NCBI RefSeq assembly: GCF_905220565.1
Contig: NC_059417.1
Location: forward strand, 7,021,018-7,085,017
Direction: 5' to 3'
Length of the DNA: 64,000 nt
From: Melitaea cinxia
Taxonomy: Eukaryota; Arthropoda; Insecta; Lepidoptera; Nymphalidae
In this document: piece after piece, positions 48,230 through 60,249 of the stretch
Position numbering within the stretch: the first letter of the stretch is position 1
Layout: every line of letters starts with the position of its first letter
Made by a program: the position numbers and the translations under genes
The notes under the pieces: generated by a model
The model's input: the letters and a program-made list of their open reading frames with translations, nothing else
Database searches by the model: none
What the model was told of the DNA's origin: nothing

Positions 48230-48696
48230 CATTTTGGAAATAAAAATCGTAACAAAAGGAATGCATAAGACCGATAGATACACCGCGGCCGGTTCGCGCT
48301 GCCATCTTGCCAGTAGCAAACGATTTGTGACAGGCTACGCTACAGCACTCAGATTTATAATTATTGGTGACGAATAAATGTTAGTATTTTGATTGAATTT
48401 CTATTAATTAATAACGTAAGATAATTTTATTAAACTTGAGATATAAGAGTATATAATTTCTATGGTTTTAATCCAAAGTAAGAGCTTTTTTGTCCTAAAT
48501 TGGTGGTTTTATAAAATAATTAAAATAAAATGGTTAAATAAAATAAAAATAAAATAGTGCTAAGCGGCTAATAAGGCCCACTGGAGTAGGTCATGAGCCT
48601 TATTACCCAACCTTTCTTATATAACTCAACATATTTTTTCTACTCACAGATTTAATAGATATGCCTTCACGACGGGCTCAGTGAACGCAGGAAAAC

Positions 48697-49041
48697 TTGC
48701 GTTCTGCTGATAGTTTAGCATCAGTTCATCATATATATTATAGTCATCATAGCAGTCAGTTTTACCAATTAGGTACCAAAATTGGAGTATTAAAGCAGCT
48801 TAACACACGGAATCAGTTTACCTCATACTCTGAAGATTTTATAAGAAAAATAGAAGAAGTTGTTAAAGATAAAGAAGTGAGTCTTCGAAAAGTTGTTGGG
48901 AAATTGTCGTTGACTGGAGGACAACGATTCAAAAAATGTAACAACTTAAAAAAATGGTCGTCGAAGAAATGCACTTGCAAGTCATCAGGATTACTTTGTA
49001 ATTCTAAATGCTACAATAGCACTCCACGTTGTAACAAGTAA
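48697..49041 (+). pseudogene. C-terminal fragment of a KRBA2-like (Ginger-type) integrase
   Basis: The frame has YQLGTKIGVLKQLNTRNQF, VSLRKVVGKLSLTGGQRF and a Cys-rich end CTCKSSGLLCNSKCYNS finishing CNK. That order (GTK.GVL..L..RNQ, VSLRE/K, GGQG, CxCK...LCNSKCHN) is known from the tail of KRAB-A-domain-containing-protein-2-like integrases of Ginger-type transposons. The DDE core is not present upstream. It follows the protease by about 470 bp on the same strand; whether it belonged to the same element is open. Confidence 0.5.
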
Positions 49042-49194
49042 AATGTGTTTTTTTACCTAGCTATTAGTTAATAATAATTATCTTTTGTTTTTTTTTTTCA
49101 ATTTGTTTGTTAAGTTACAAAGTAATTTGTTTGTAACAAGTATATTTTACTACCTCTTAATAAGTGCCAATTATAAACCAATTTTTTTTATGTC

Positions 49195-49255
49195 ACTAGG
49201 TCGGCAAACAGGCGTACGGCTCACCTGATGGTAAGCGATTACCGTAGCTTATAAT
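49195..49255 (-). mobile_element. SINE tail fragment
   Basis: 'ggtcggcaaacaggcgtacg' and 'ctcacctgatggtaagcgat' are the reversed 3' end of the SINE at 37.9 kb. A run of TAA units follows. Confidence 0.6.
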
Positions 49256-49497
49256 AATAATAATAATAATAATCTTTATTGGACACAATCATAAATTATA
49301 CAATACAGATTACCCTGACTCCTGCACTAGTTTGCACTGTGTTGCAGACGCCAGACAAATTATGCCCTTAAAAACTAATTATTATCAATTCAATGGTACG
49401 AAAAAATTAAAACTAGCTAACATTAACATTAATAACTTTAAACTATAATTAACATTTAGATGGAAAACATGTGCCATGTGTGTTTAGTTATTCACTA

Positions 49498-49640
49498 TTT
49501 ATTACCATGTGTATGTGTATGTGTTTGTGTGTATATGAGTGTGGTCGTGCGTATGTGCGTATGTGTGTGTGTGAGTGAGTTTGTGTGTGTGTGTGTTTGT
49601 GTATGTATGTGTGTGTTTGTCTGTATATGTCTGTGTATAT
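49498..49640. repeat. (GT)n-rich microsatellite in the LINE 3' region
   Basis: Interrupted GT units with 'tgtgtatgtg' variants. A 68-codon frame rich in Val/Cys over it is a repeat artefact. Confidence 0.8.
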
Positions 49641-51774
49641 CACGTCAGTCAATAGTTATTATTTAACTGTTATTAAAAGGTTCTCTGTAGCGTTGTAATC
49701 TAAGCATTTTAACCAGGCAAGTAATTTTTCCTTTAATGTATAGTTATTAAGTGTTCTGATGTTGAAAATGGTGTTAATTTTATTATAAAGAGTTGGAGCA
49801 TGGTGATTGTAATGTTTTCGTCCAAACGCTGTTTTCGTAGGATTTACCGGACATCTTTTTATCCTTTTGTTCATTATAGGTAAATAAGGTACACACTTCT
49901 TATGGTATATTTTAACAACTTCATATATGTATGTTTGTCTTACAGTCAGTACATCAGCTTGTTTATACATCGCAACTATGGGATACCTATAAGGTAAAGA
50001 GAGTATTACTTTTAGGACCGCGCGTTGGGCCTTCTCTGCAAGCATTATATTTGTCTTACCAGCACCTCGCCATGCACAGATGCAATATCTCACAAGGCAC
50101 TCGCAGAGTGCTCGATAGACTTGAATTAGGAGCCTTTCTTCACATATTGAACGTAAATTTTTGAAGATGTACATAAGCTTTCTGATCCTAGTAGTTAAAG
50201 CAGTAATATGTAAGTTCCAATTAAGTCGTTCATCGACTACTACACCTAAGTACTTCACGGAATTTACTCTATTAAGTTTTCCACAGCCACAGTTACAGTT
50301 GTCAACGATGTGGTTACAAGGGCAGCGTGTGTATTTTAAGTCCAGAATTAGGTAACAGTTTATCCGATGCTGACTTGCTGAAGCATATATAATTCGTCTT
50401 TGAAACATTCAAGGACAGCAAGCTTTCCTCTAGCCAGGCTGTGACTATAGCAAGGCAATTTTCAGCTTTACTGTATACAGTGTCCCAATTGCTACCGTGA
50501 AAAAGTAGTACAGTGTCATCAGCAAACATAGTTATTTCCACGTTACACTGGGCAGCTACATTAGAGAGTTCATTATTATAGATAAGAAATAATGTAGATC
50601 CAAGAGTGCTGCCCTGTGGAACACCGAACCTACAGGTAAGTTGATCACTCATAACACCAGTCACCCTCACATACTGTGTTCTCTCCGATAAATAGTCCGT
50701 GAACCACTCAAGAACCACACCTCTTATGCCAATACTATCCAAACGTTTCAGGAGTATTGGTACGGAAACTGTGTCGAACGCTTTTTGAAGATCTAGAAAG
50801 ACTCCCAAACACTTGTCACTCTTGTCTAAATACGATACTATATTATTTGTTAATCTTAGTACTGCGTCTTCCGTTGATTTATTTTTCCTAAAGCCAAATT
50901 GATATTTGCTAAGCAACTCATTTTTTTCTAAATAATTTATCATTCGTTTATTTACCACTTTCTCTAATATTTTAGATAGGGTAGAGAGTAAAGAGATTGG
51001 CCGGTAGTTTGATGGTACAGTCTTTTCACCGGATTTATATATCGGACATACCACTGCCCTTTTAAATAAATCCGGAAAAACACCTGTTTCTAGACTAAGA
51101 TTGCAAAGGTAAGCAATCGGCAACGCAAGAAACGCTTCCGTATTCCGCTTCACAATTTTAGATGTTATAGTATCCCAGCCTGGCGCACTACACAATCTAA
51201 GTCCGGAAACAATATCTTTTATTTCATTACCGTCAGTTGGTGCAAGGGACATTGATTAATTTGGTGAATAATTATTTTTTACTTTTCGAGCCAGATCTAG
51301 TTCAGAAAGATTCATTTTAGTGAGTATTTGTTGTGCCAAAGTAGCTCCTATGGAGGCAAAAAAGTCGTTAACCTCATTGACAGCCACTTTTGGAGACTCA
51401 TCTATATTTAGTAAGTCATCCTGATTTTCTTTATTGTAATCTATACCACATATTTCCTTGATAATATGCCAGGTTTCTTTAATGTTTCCTTTGTTTCTAT
51501 TTAATTTGTCTTGATAATATTGTTTTTTCAGATTTTTAATTATAGAATTACATATATTTCTATATCTCGAGTATTTTTGTTGTTTTTCTATATCCATAGG
51601 TGACTTTTTTGTTTTCTTATGTACCTTGTCTCTTTTCCGTATGCATTTTACTACTCCCTTTGTGACCCAGGGTTCAAGTGGTTGAAGTTTTTTAGATGTT
51701 TTAACAATTGTAGTATTAGCAGTAATAACATTTATCAAAGTTGTTAATAACAATTCAGATGCCAAATTCGTATC

Positions 51775-52145
51775 ATAATAAATAAATAAAATAAAATAAA
51801 AAGAGCCTTTATTCAGACTTGGTTTACACAATAACTCTTAAATAATATACTATAACATAATAATAAACTTAAACCGTATTTCTACTGAACATATACAGAT
51901 AACTTTAACACTTAATATTATAATATAGTGATTTCTTTAGTTTTATTTTTCGTTAATTTTTGCCTCGACAACCTTGTCTGTTTGCCTATTTTAGGCAAAG
52001 GCCTCCTCCAATTGCCTCCACATCTGTCTGTCACGAGCTTTTCTTGTCCATGTGTTACCTGCCACAGCTTTGATTTCATCGACCCATCTTTGGAAAGGTC
52101 TATATAATTTTGACCACTTCCTTTTAACAAGTGTGTCTTTAATAT
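51775..52145 (-). mobile_element. RTE-like LINE 3' end inserted in the CR1-type LINE
   Basis: On the minus strand: RPFQRWVDEIKAVAGNTWTR and RDRQMWRQLEEAF, the familiar last residues of lepidopteran RTE-type proteins, then a 3' UTR ending in TTTATTTTATTTTATTTATT. Confidence 0.6.
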
Positions 52146-53204
52146 TACTATAGTTTATTTTTATGTTATTGACATTAAACGGTTTTTTATCACATTAGCT
52201 TTATTTATAAATAATAATAGTGGAGAGTGATCTGTTATCTTTTGTTCAAACACTATAGTTTTACAAGGTGACGAGCATTTTATCATTATATGATCAATAC
52301 AAGTATTTATGCGTGTGGGTATATTAATGCCTGGTTTTATTCCGTGTAGTGCAAGTAAGTTTAAATAACCCTGAGCCGCTCCTGATAGATTTTCCGGCAT
52401 GATAATAATGTTTATATCGCCTACCAAAATACCATTTTTTGTGTGGGTATTATTTAATAAATTATTCAACGAATCTAAGTAAATATTTATATTTCTAAAA
52501 CTAGGTAGTTATAATTACGACTCGTCCATCCGCTCTAGATTAGGTAGAACATAGGATACGTTACAATGTATAAGATTCATAGAAATAAGCAAGAGACGCA
52601 AACTCAGCGTCTGGTCGGTTCCATCCCCCTGACGTCCGTTGGGCCGAGATTTAACTATCTATATAAATTGTTTCAAAACGCTCCGAAACCAAAAGTAGGT
52701 GGTCGATAGGAGCAAATAATTGTGTACTCGGGTTCCAAACAGAGAACAAGACAATTCCCCTCTCGAAACCCTGGTTCCTGAACACTAACCCGTAACTCAC
52801 TCCTTACAAACACGACTACTCCATCATTTTGATTATAACTAACCTTTGTCCAAAATATATTGTAATCCCTAATACTCGGCGGTGTATCATCCTCTTTTGT
52901 CCAGCACTCCGTAAGTACTATGACATCTATGGCAATATTCATAGTAGAAATGAAAAGGTCAAAATTACTTTTAATGCTTCTTATATATTCATAGTCAATA
53001 TTATTAACGGATCACTAATCTCGTCACATTGTAATACTTGAGAACAAAGTCCAGTGTTGCTTATGGATATACAATCAACCTGGCCAGTTGCGTCTACTTC
53101 TGAGGCTGGAATAAATATGTTGTCATTGAATTTTATACTCAAAACTAAATGTCTTCACATTCATTCCATTTGTATTTAAATTATACCTAATATATTTTCC
53201 TATG

Positions 53205-53610
53205 TGAGTAATAATAATCAGTACTTTCATAAATTGGCAATACTTCAGTAAGAAGCAAGTCAATTTTGTTTGCAATATAATGAGAAATGTATAATGAATG
53301 TTTATAAGTATGTGTGATACAATGTGTATGAATAAAATATGTTTTATTATTTCTACTGAGTGGTTAGTATGTGTGTAATTCATAACAATTTGATGTGGGT
53401 ATAACATAGGAGAGTACTTTTAAAAATTTACAATAAACAAATAAATTAATTTTGTTTTCAATGTAATGTGGATTGTGTAATGTATGTGAATGTGTGAGAA
53501 TGTGTACATGGCTAAAATGTGTTTTATTATTTATATTGAGTGGGTAATATACATATGTGTAACTTATATATATTCGTTGTAAGTATAACATAACATTGTA
53601 CAATAGAACA
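53205..53610. repeat. Two tandem copies of a roughly 195-bp unit
   Basis: Each copy has 'attttgttt.caat.taatg', 'tgttttattattt' and 'gtataacata'. It lies between the endonuclease and ORF1 parts of the LINE and is probably part of that element's inter-ORF region. Confidence 0.55.
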
Positions 53611-54782
53611 ACAACAATACATGTTTCCCATAGGGTCTAAAGTATTAAAAAAATATTGTTGGCAAAAATAGAAAACATTAAAAAACAAGTTATGTAAACA
53701 AAAACATAGATATAAATATAAATATAGTCATTTTAGTAAAAGTTTGTTTAAGTCATATTCAGTATTAACGCGAATTTGGGGATCCTCTTCTCGTCGGCGA
53801 AGATAAACTATTCCGTGTGTTGTCCAGCAGAATTTAAAATTGTGTGCTTTTTGAAACGGCCTTGACATATAATAAAGCCGCTGCGTTTTCTTGGTTAATG
53901 TTTCAGATATATAAACCGGCTGTGTTGGAGATTGTAAATTTAAGTGTGACGTATTAAGTTTCGCTGTAATTTCCTTTGACTTATTAAATTTTTTAACACT
54001 AGATATTACTTTATCTTTAATAATTACATTATTAAAGTCTACTCTAATAGGATTCATGTTATCTTTTGACTTTATTCGATAAATATCTCTAATATCAGAA
54101 TTATCAACCTCAACATTAATTGCTTTAGCCATACACATAACCATTTTACGGAGATGATCCTTTGTCTCACCAGTCGATTTTGGAACATTTTTAAGTTCAA
54201 TAATAGTTGCTTGAGATTTTCGTTCCAATAAATCGACTTGTTCCTCCAACCGTTGTATGTACTTTTTATCCTCCTTACGTTCCGATACGAGATTAGATAT
54301 GCACGACAAGAAATCATCATATTTACTTGATAGAACTTCTACACTTTTTTTTAAGTTCAATGTTTTGTTCTAGAATATCATTCATTCTCCGAAACAAATA
54401 ATAAAATCGAAACGGTTCTCTTGTTGTTTTGAGAAATCCGAGAATACCCTCAAAGTAATACCCGCGTCAAAATCATCTCCTCCGAACTTTCTTCTTTTAC
54501 GTTCGGTAATATTTGGTTGAACTATTGAGAGATCAGGCGCGGACGCACATTGGTGAAGCGGCGGGTCGTTTGTAGTGGAGCTCGTATTGCTATCGAGAGC
54601 GCCAGACAATGGCGCAAGCGTCGATAGTGTAGGTAAGCCGGAGGGTTTGATTGGCATCGTTAATCGCCCGTTTTTAAATTTCGATTAGCAGGATAACAGA
54701 ATTACTCACGTTGTCACTGCTGTGTATGTGTCTGTCAGCTAACACTAATATAACACAAGGCACGTCTGCACTCCACAGAGGT

Positions 54783-54798
54783 CCGGGGGGGGGGGGGG
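54783..54798. repeat. Poly-G tract
   Basis: The tract comprises 'ccgg' followed by about 13 G. It is located just upstream of the LINE ORF1 start on the opposite strand. Confidence 0.8.
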
Positions 54799-55237
54799 AT
54801 GAACTAGATACTCATGAAACAAATAAACAAAAATTATTGGATATTTTTTTTTTATTTGGGTATATATGTTATAGTAAAAACTCGAACTACGATAAATCCT
54901 AAGATTTAAGAGTAAGTCATAGGATTTACCGACATGAGTTGGTAAATATAAGGATTTATGAAAATAAGACATTTTTTTCGGGCTTTTACCATTAGAATTT
55001 AGTACATACTAGGTTTTACCACTGACAGCTAGTAAAAGTTGGTTTTGGGAATAAAACAAAGATTAATTCTTATTAATTTATTGTTGTTGTCAAAAACTTC
55101 AATTATTTTCATTTGGAATTTATATTTCTTTAGGAAATAGTCATTTTAAAATATTTCCTGAATAGTAAAAATTAAACCAAGTAAAATATTTTCTCACAAA
55201 CATAACAGAATCGGTATTTTTTATTATTTATTATTAA

Positions 55238-55485
55238 CTGAGGAAGGGCACAGCAGGAATTTCCTGCTCAAAATATGGAGCAGTCCGACTGGGGTAGTAC
55301 CTCGACCTTACAGAAGATCACAGCAAAATAATACTGTTTTCAAGCAGTATTGTGTTCCTGTTGGTCAGTAAGGTGACCAGAGCTCCTGGGGGAATTGGGG
55401 AATGGGTCGGCAACGCGCTTGCGTTGCTTCTGGTGTTGTAGGCGTCTATAGGATACGATATCCGCTTACTATCAGGCGGGCCGTG
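55238..55485 (+). mobile_element. SINE ('gaggtagggcacagc' family)
   Basis: This copy is very similar to the one in the polymerase at 37.9 kb (ggaatttcctgctcaaaata, gcagtattgtgttcctgttg). The 3' end lacks the A tail. Confidence 0.65.
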
Positions 55486-55749
55486 GACTTAAATAAAATA
55501 AACGTGTAGTTTTAGAATAATAATAATGATAAAGCAAATTAAAAATATCCTGTGAATTATTAGGCCGGTTTGTCGACGAAGTTAGACGAGTTAAATAAAA
55601 AACAAAGTAATCATGAAAATAACTTTAATTAAACGCCAAGATAGCCAATTTAAAACGTTATGTTTCATGCAAATATATTTAACACTTATACAATATGGGC
55701 TATTTTGTTATAGCATTTACGTGGTCAAAGATAAACTATAGTTTATTCG

Positions 55750-55918
55750 CGTTAAGAAAATAGTGCGTCATCCCAACCGCTACTACCCCAACCACTTGAG
55801 CAACTTAATCTTAGTAAATTAGAACGCCTGTCTGAAGGACTTACTTCAATTGGTCCAGTTGAACACGCCTTCTGACGTTTTTTACTACGATTTAGTAGAT
55901 CGAGGGACCTGGCGAAGC
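55750..55918 (-). CDS. Possible coding exon, unknown protein C-terminus
   Basis: On the minus strand, an acceptor-like TTCTTACTTAG precedes a frame reading RSLDLLNRSKKRQKACSTG, then SPSDRRSNLLRLSCSSGWG and ending DDALFS before TAA. The Gly/Ser/Trp-rich end does not look random in this AT-rich setting. I do not recognise it, and its link to the neighbouring exon is unproven. Confidence 0.3.
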
Positions 55919-55957
55919 TAAGTAAGAATAATATAGAAGAATAATAAAGTATAGTCA

Positions 55958-56125
55958 ATAGTGGCGTAGCAGAGGGAGGGGGGGGGGGGTAAGGGTCATC
56001 AAGCCGCGGGCGCTATTCACAAAGGGAAGCCAAATGGTCCGCAAAACTAAAAATTGCTGGACATATTATATGGTTTTGGAAAGGTATTGTGCCCCGGGCG
56101 CGAGTTAAGCTCGCTACGCCACTAT
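55958..56125. mobile_element. 168-bp MITE with 13-bp inverted ends
   Basis: Ends ATAGTGGCGTAGC and GCTACGCCACTAT are perfect complements. The interior has a G run and 'cgggcgc' blocks typical of 'GTGGCGTAGC' MITEs. It separates the two candidate exons on the minus strand. Confidence 0.75.
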
Positions 56126-56136
56126 AGACAATGTAT

Positions 56137-56374
56137 TATGAATTTAATTTAACATGTTCTAAATAAAATGCTTCGTAATCTCTATAGGTCTTTCCGTCCA
56201 CAGTTCGGTTGGTTGAAATATACTTTTTAAGATCGTCGTTGGACCAATATTGCAGGTTTTCTTGGCTGAGATCAAGAGTTTTACTGATCTTTTGTAGGAG
56301 AGTCAAGTTTTCAGATATCCTTTTTTTTATTTTATCTATGACATGTGCTTCGTTCTCTATTTTAGATGATATAT
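56137..56374 (-). CDS. Possible coding exon, helical protein, unknown
   Basis: A strong acceptor (TTTTTGCTTTTACAG) opens a minus-strand frame: DISSKIENEAHVIDKIKKR, SENLTLLQKISKTLDLSQEN, LKKYISTNRTVDGKTYRDY and LEHVKLNS, then TAA. It is predicted to be helical and charged. It looks like a real terminal exon, but no upstream exon was found on the minus strand before 58 kb and no family is recognised. It could also be viral. Confidence 0.35.
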
Positions 56375-56795
56375 CTGTAAAAGCAAAAAAAAATATTAGA
56401 GATTGAATAATTCCCAAGGAAGGAAAGCTTTTAAATCAAAGTCTCAAATTACGGGTTTTTATATATGGCATAAGACTGAAGGCGAAAATTTTTTTAAATT
56501 TTTTACAGTATAATTATCATAAATCATAATTTCATGAAGTAAATATCATAGTATATTTTATCTGTGCTTAAAATTTTGTTGGTATGTTGTTATTTTTTTA
56601 ATGTATGTTATTTCAAATGATTATATCATATTTTATATACTGTACGATTTAAGCGCCTTGTTAATTTTGGATAATTTGACTTTTTATACATTAAAAAATC
56701 TTTTTAACGATAAAATTAAAATAGTTAAAAAAAAGTCAAAATAAAAAAGTTATGTAGGTATACGGTATTCATTAATTAATGATTTATTGTGATAA

Positions 56796-57250
56796 TTAAG
56801 GTGCGTAATAACTGCAACGGTTCACAGGTTTCTACATTCGCAAACTTCACTACCCTTAATTACACCCTGATTAACGTTCCATTGTTCAGCCTTTCCTCTT
56901 ATCTATTGTTCCTCGAACACCGCCCCGGCTTTGCCGCTATCTATTACTCATTGAACCCCGCTTATCAGTGCTACTGTATCATAAATCTTTGTTCGTAACT
57001 ACCACGCTATTCTGATTCAGAAATAAAACACATTTCTTCATTTTCTTACGACGAGATAAGCTTGTTAACTCATAAAGTTATAGTGATTTGTTAATATTAA
57101 ATCGCATACTTTCGTGTTGCGTTTTGCGCTACACCGATGACTCCTACAATGCGATTTAATACTTACAAATCACTATAATTGATCTTTCCTATGTTAACCA
57201 CTAAATAGATTGGTACAGTAATAATCTACTAATAGCAGTTACATAGATGT
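56796..57250. mobile_element. Decayed composite-unit remnant and promoter-region repeat
   Basis: 56810-57000 matches the first part of the composite units (ttctacattcgcaaactt, cctcttatctattgttcctc). 57050-57240 shares blocks, partly inverted, with DNA just upstream of polymerase copy A (gagataagcttgtt, ctatgttaacca, agattggta). It supports a former larger element. Confidence 0.5.
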
Positions 57251-57259
57251 ATACGCTAC

Positions 57260-57585
57260 TGTGTGGCTACGGTAGTAAAGAATATAGCCACCCCCTCTCT
57301 TCCCGTGGGTGTCGTAAGAGGCGACTAAGGGACAACACAGTTCCGCTACCACCGTGGAACTTAAAAAGCCGACCGATGTCGGGATAACCATCCAACTGCT
57401 GGCTTTGAAATACACAGGCCGAAGACGGGCAGTAGCGTCTTCGGCGCGACAAAACCAGCTCTGCGGTCACCAAACCGCCTGACCAGCGTGGTGACTATGG
57501 GCAACGCACACGAGTTCACGCCGTTTTTGGCGCGAACTTGTGGAGGCCTATGTACGGCAGTGGACTGCAATAGGCTGAAATGATG
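57260..57585 (-). mobile_element. Retroposon copy ('ctggacataggcct' family)
   Basis: A reversed full copy with 'cgtaagaggcgactaaggg', 'gaaatacacaggccgaagac' and 'aggcctatgtacggcagtgg'. Confidence 0.65.
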
Positions 57586-57654
57586 AGATGTATACGACGT
57601 CGTCGTATACATCATGGTGCACTGCATTGACTCCAAATTTTGAGTATGACATAT

Positions 57655-57930
57655 ATACGTTTATACGCTTCAGCCTGTAATCCCATTGCTGGGCATATAT
57701 CTCAATTGGACCCGGTTGGTGGCGTTGCTATTGGTATGTAACTCCGAAGCTACTGAGCCAATTTTTATTAAAATTTATTAGTATCTGTAATTTGGTCCAA
57801 CTTGGGAGACAGGTAGTTTTTATCTCAATTAGACCCGGTAGATGGCGCTACTATCGGTATGTAAGCAATTAAAGTTGGAGGCTGTCTTCCGGACAGGACA
57901 ACGTCTGCCGGATTCGCTAGTTTGTTTATA
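57655..57930 (+). mobile_element. Helitron-like fragment
   Basis: It contains 'tctcaattagacccggtaga' twice in variant form and ends 'aacgtctgccggattcgctagt' with a preceding 'ccggacagg' stem. The 5' end is unclear. Confidence 0.45.
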
Positions 57931-57933
57931 AAA

Positions 57934-58260
57934 ATGGAGACGGTAGTAGATAGTATAGTGGAAATAAAAAACTGCAAAAATCTTCAATCGATCTCAGAAA
58001 ATTTTACAGAAAATATTCAATTTAGATATGTATGATATGAATATTCGCTCAATTATTAAAAAGCGTTTGAACAGTGTATCAACTTCACAGCAAGAGCTAT
58101 TGACGTTATAATTGTGTTTTCGTGCATTCTGAAACAACATTATGATTTATCGGCTAAAAAAAAGGTTTCTACATTTGCAATGTCCACTAGCCTACTGATT
58201 ACTATGCAATTAAGCAATTACTATCTATGTAATTAACAATCATTACGCTTCTTATCAAAC
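57934..58260. other. No gene supported; short frame and composite-unit scrap
   Basis: A 33-codon frame from METVVDSIVE at 57934 has no recognised motif. 58166-58220 recalls the composite units (ggtttctacatttgcaa, ttactatgcaatta). Confidence 0.3.
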
Positions 58261-58387
58261 AACATACCTCTGTAATGTTTACCTTTGTAAGCGAAGATAA
58301 AGCGGAGGTTTAAAATAAAACTTCGCCTCTGTTTCAAAGAAATTATTTATTTCGAAGTAATCCTTTATAACAGTTTAATCTATACAT

Positions 58388-58715
58388 CTATACAAATAAA
58401 TAAAACTGGAGTGTCTGTTTGTAATATTAAAATAACCACTTTTTAATAACTCCATATGGATGTAAACATGGTATATATACCAAAATAACACTTTTTACAA
58501 TTTTTGCCTATCTGTCTGTCTGTTTGTTCCGGCTAATCTCTGAAACGGCTGGACCAATTTTGATGGGACTTCCACTGGCAGATAGCCGATGTAATAAAGA
58601 GTAACTTAGGCTACTTTTATTTTAGAAATATAATTATTTATTTATTTTAGAACTCTGCGAACTGAACAGTAACTTTTTTGTTAAATTCTAACCGGACGAA
58701 GTTGCGGGCACAGCT
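58388..58715 (+). mobile_element. Helitron-like copy
   Basis: It starts 'acaaataaataaaactggag' and has 'ggctggaccaattttgatgg' and 'gaagttgcgggcacagct'. The last bases of the CTAGT end are altered. It is not part of a composite unit. Confidence 0.55.
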
Positions 58716-58795
58716 TTCATAAAACAAGATTTGAACATAACATTCAAAAACATATCATTTTTAAGTGTAATAAGCCTATTAATTTCGAAACTCTG

Positions 58796-58870
58796 TCAAT
58801 GACTTAAACAGTACTCTCTACACACTGAAGTCCAATCATTTTGTAGCCTACTATTATGCATTAAAATATT
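58796..58870 (-). pseudogene. Scrap of a second adenain-type protease gene
   Basis: The minus-strand frame contains RLQNDWTSVCREYCLSH, matching the active-site region of the protease at 48 kb. The Gly after the first Cys has become Arg and the frame stops soon after. Sequence upstream in the same frame is not recognisable as protease. Confidence 0.55.
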
Positions 58871-59326
58871 ATTACCAAAAGACGGTTGTAAAGCTTTTGA
58901 AGGAATTTGCTGACCGATAAAATATAAACAAAAGGAATTCATTTTGTAGTTCTCGAAATGAAACGGAATTTTAGGCAAACAACCATTAAATATTTATCTA
59001 TAAACGCTTCATACCATGTCAATCTGGGTCCGTGGTAAAAGTACCCGAAGAATTTGAGTTACAGGTACGTGACAACGGTAAGTATTCTTAACACTTTTAT
59101 ACCATATATATGTCTTGGTACTCAGCCTAACTATCCTGAAAAAGTACAGTTTCCGTGGGATACTGTATTTACACAGGACGAGCCGCGGGAAAAAGTTGGA
59201 TAAAAATATTTGTCGTTCTTGGAATTTGATTGGTAACTAAATTGAGAAATAATTAATTATTGTGGTTATTGCTAAACTAAAACCACAATGGTTTATTTAA
59301 ACTTGATCGTTGTGTAATTTATGTTG

Positions 59327-59401
59327 GTATATAAATGTGAAATGCCCTTCGAAACGATACATTTAAGTGCAGTGAAGCTTTAGTATATAACTAGTCAGTG
59401 T
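59327..59401 (+). promoter_or_regulatory. Candidate core promoter of polymerase copy C
   Basis: 'gtatataaatg' near 59327 and 'gtatataactag' near 59381 are TATA-like. GCAGTG and TCAGTG initiator-like words follow at 59366 and 59394. The arrangement resembles that of copy A. Activity is inferred. Confidence 0.35.
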
Positions 59402-59892
59402 CTGTAAATATTTATTTAGTGTCCATAAATAAAATAGCGGTAAGATTTTCTTTTTCTTCGTTTCATTTGATCAATGCATTTTTTTTCTAATTTTAATATT
59501 GTAAGTTACTGTAAATATTTTTTCAGAACAAATTCAAAAAAAATACTTACAAGGAATTCTACTTTGAATCTCCTGTTAGTGAAACAACTGACTTGGAAAT
59601 AGTATCTACTCAAGTAATAAACCCAAGTAGAAAAAGATCAGCATCGCCACTTGCAGGGTTAGATGAACTACTTGATGTTCAGAAAAACAAAAAGAAAAGG
59701 CTGTCTTCGCCAGTATCGCGAGTGCTAAACAGCGAGGACACAGCTTTCGTCTCTGCAGACGATGGGTAAAATGCCTCGCATTTAATAAAAATTTAAGAAT
59801 ACAATTTTAAGAAGATTTCAAAGATTCCAAGCAACATGATGAACATTGGGAAAATACGGAGACAAGAATAAAATTATTCAGAGCGCAAACAA

Positions 59893-60000
59893 GCAAAAAC
59901 TTCGAACACATTCAGAAATTAACATTGAATTTGACAAAAGGTATTTGCACAACTGACTATTACAAAAAAATATTTTCTTAACAACAAATAACTTTAACAA
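59893..60000 (+). repeat. Left arm of a 108-110-bp inverted repeat around copy C
   Basis: It is the reverse complement of 63352-63461 with about three differences, mostly in a T run. It also lies in a short open frame (KNFEHIQKLTLNLTKG). Confidence 0.8.
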
Positions 60001-60249
60001 AACTATAAACTCTAATAATAAATAAGAATAGAACAATAGAGTTAATTTTGCAAATTATTAGCACATAGATGAAATTCTGGAAGATGTAATCAGTCCGATT
60101 GTGTAAACGAGTTGAAGAAGCTGATTTGTTCGCACATTGTTTTCTAGAAAATTACGTATGTATGTGTGTATTAGTCAACATGAAGCTGATGAAAATTAGA
60201 GCAAGTAAGTAAACCTCAATGAAAGTTTCTTTATAATATATCTATATTA

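Larger units (their letters stand above)
49262..54660 (-). mobile_element. CR1-type LINE, nearly full length, with ORF1, endonuclease and reverse transcriptase
   Basis: Read on the minus strand. ORF1 (54657-53728, one frameshift near 54395): an S/T/P-rich start with CASAPDLS, a coiled coil (RLEEQVDLLERKSQATI) and a baculovirus-FP-like domain (DIRDIYRIKSKDNMNPIRV ... FCWTTHGIVYLRR). Endonuclease: IDVIVLTECW, NQNDGVVVFV, LVGDINI, IDHIMIK, ITDHSPLLLF. Reverse transcriptase: CSAPGWDTI, NYRPISLLSTLSKILEKV, QFGFRKNKST, FLDLQKAFD, FGVPQGSTLG, ITMFADDTVLL, KYLGVVVDERLNW. The 3' end has ATT units. It is broken by a frameshift around 50320-50400, a 375-bp retroposon at 51.8-52.1 kb and another insertion at 52.47-52.67 kb. 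It is probably inactive. Confidence 0.85.

Noticed and set aside
49460..49666. 68-codon Val/Cys-rich frame
   Set aside because: It overlies a GT microsatellite and has no protein-like composition.
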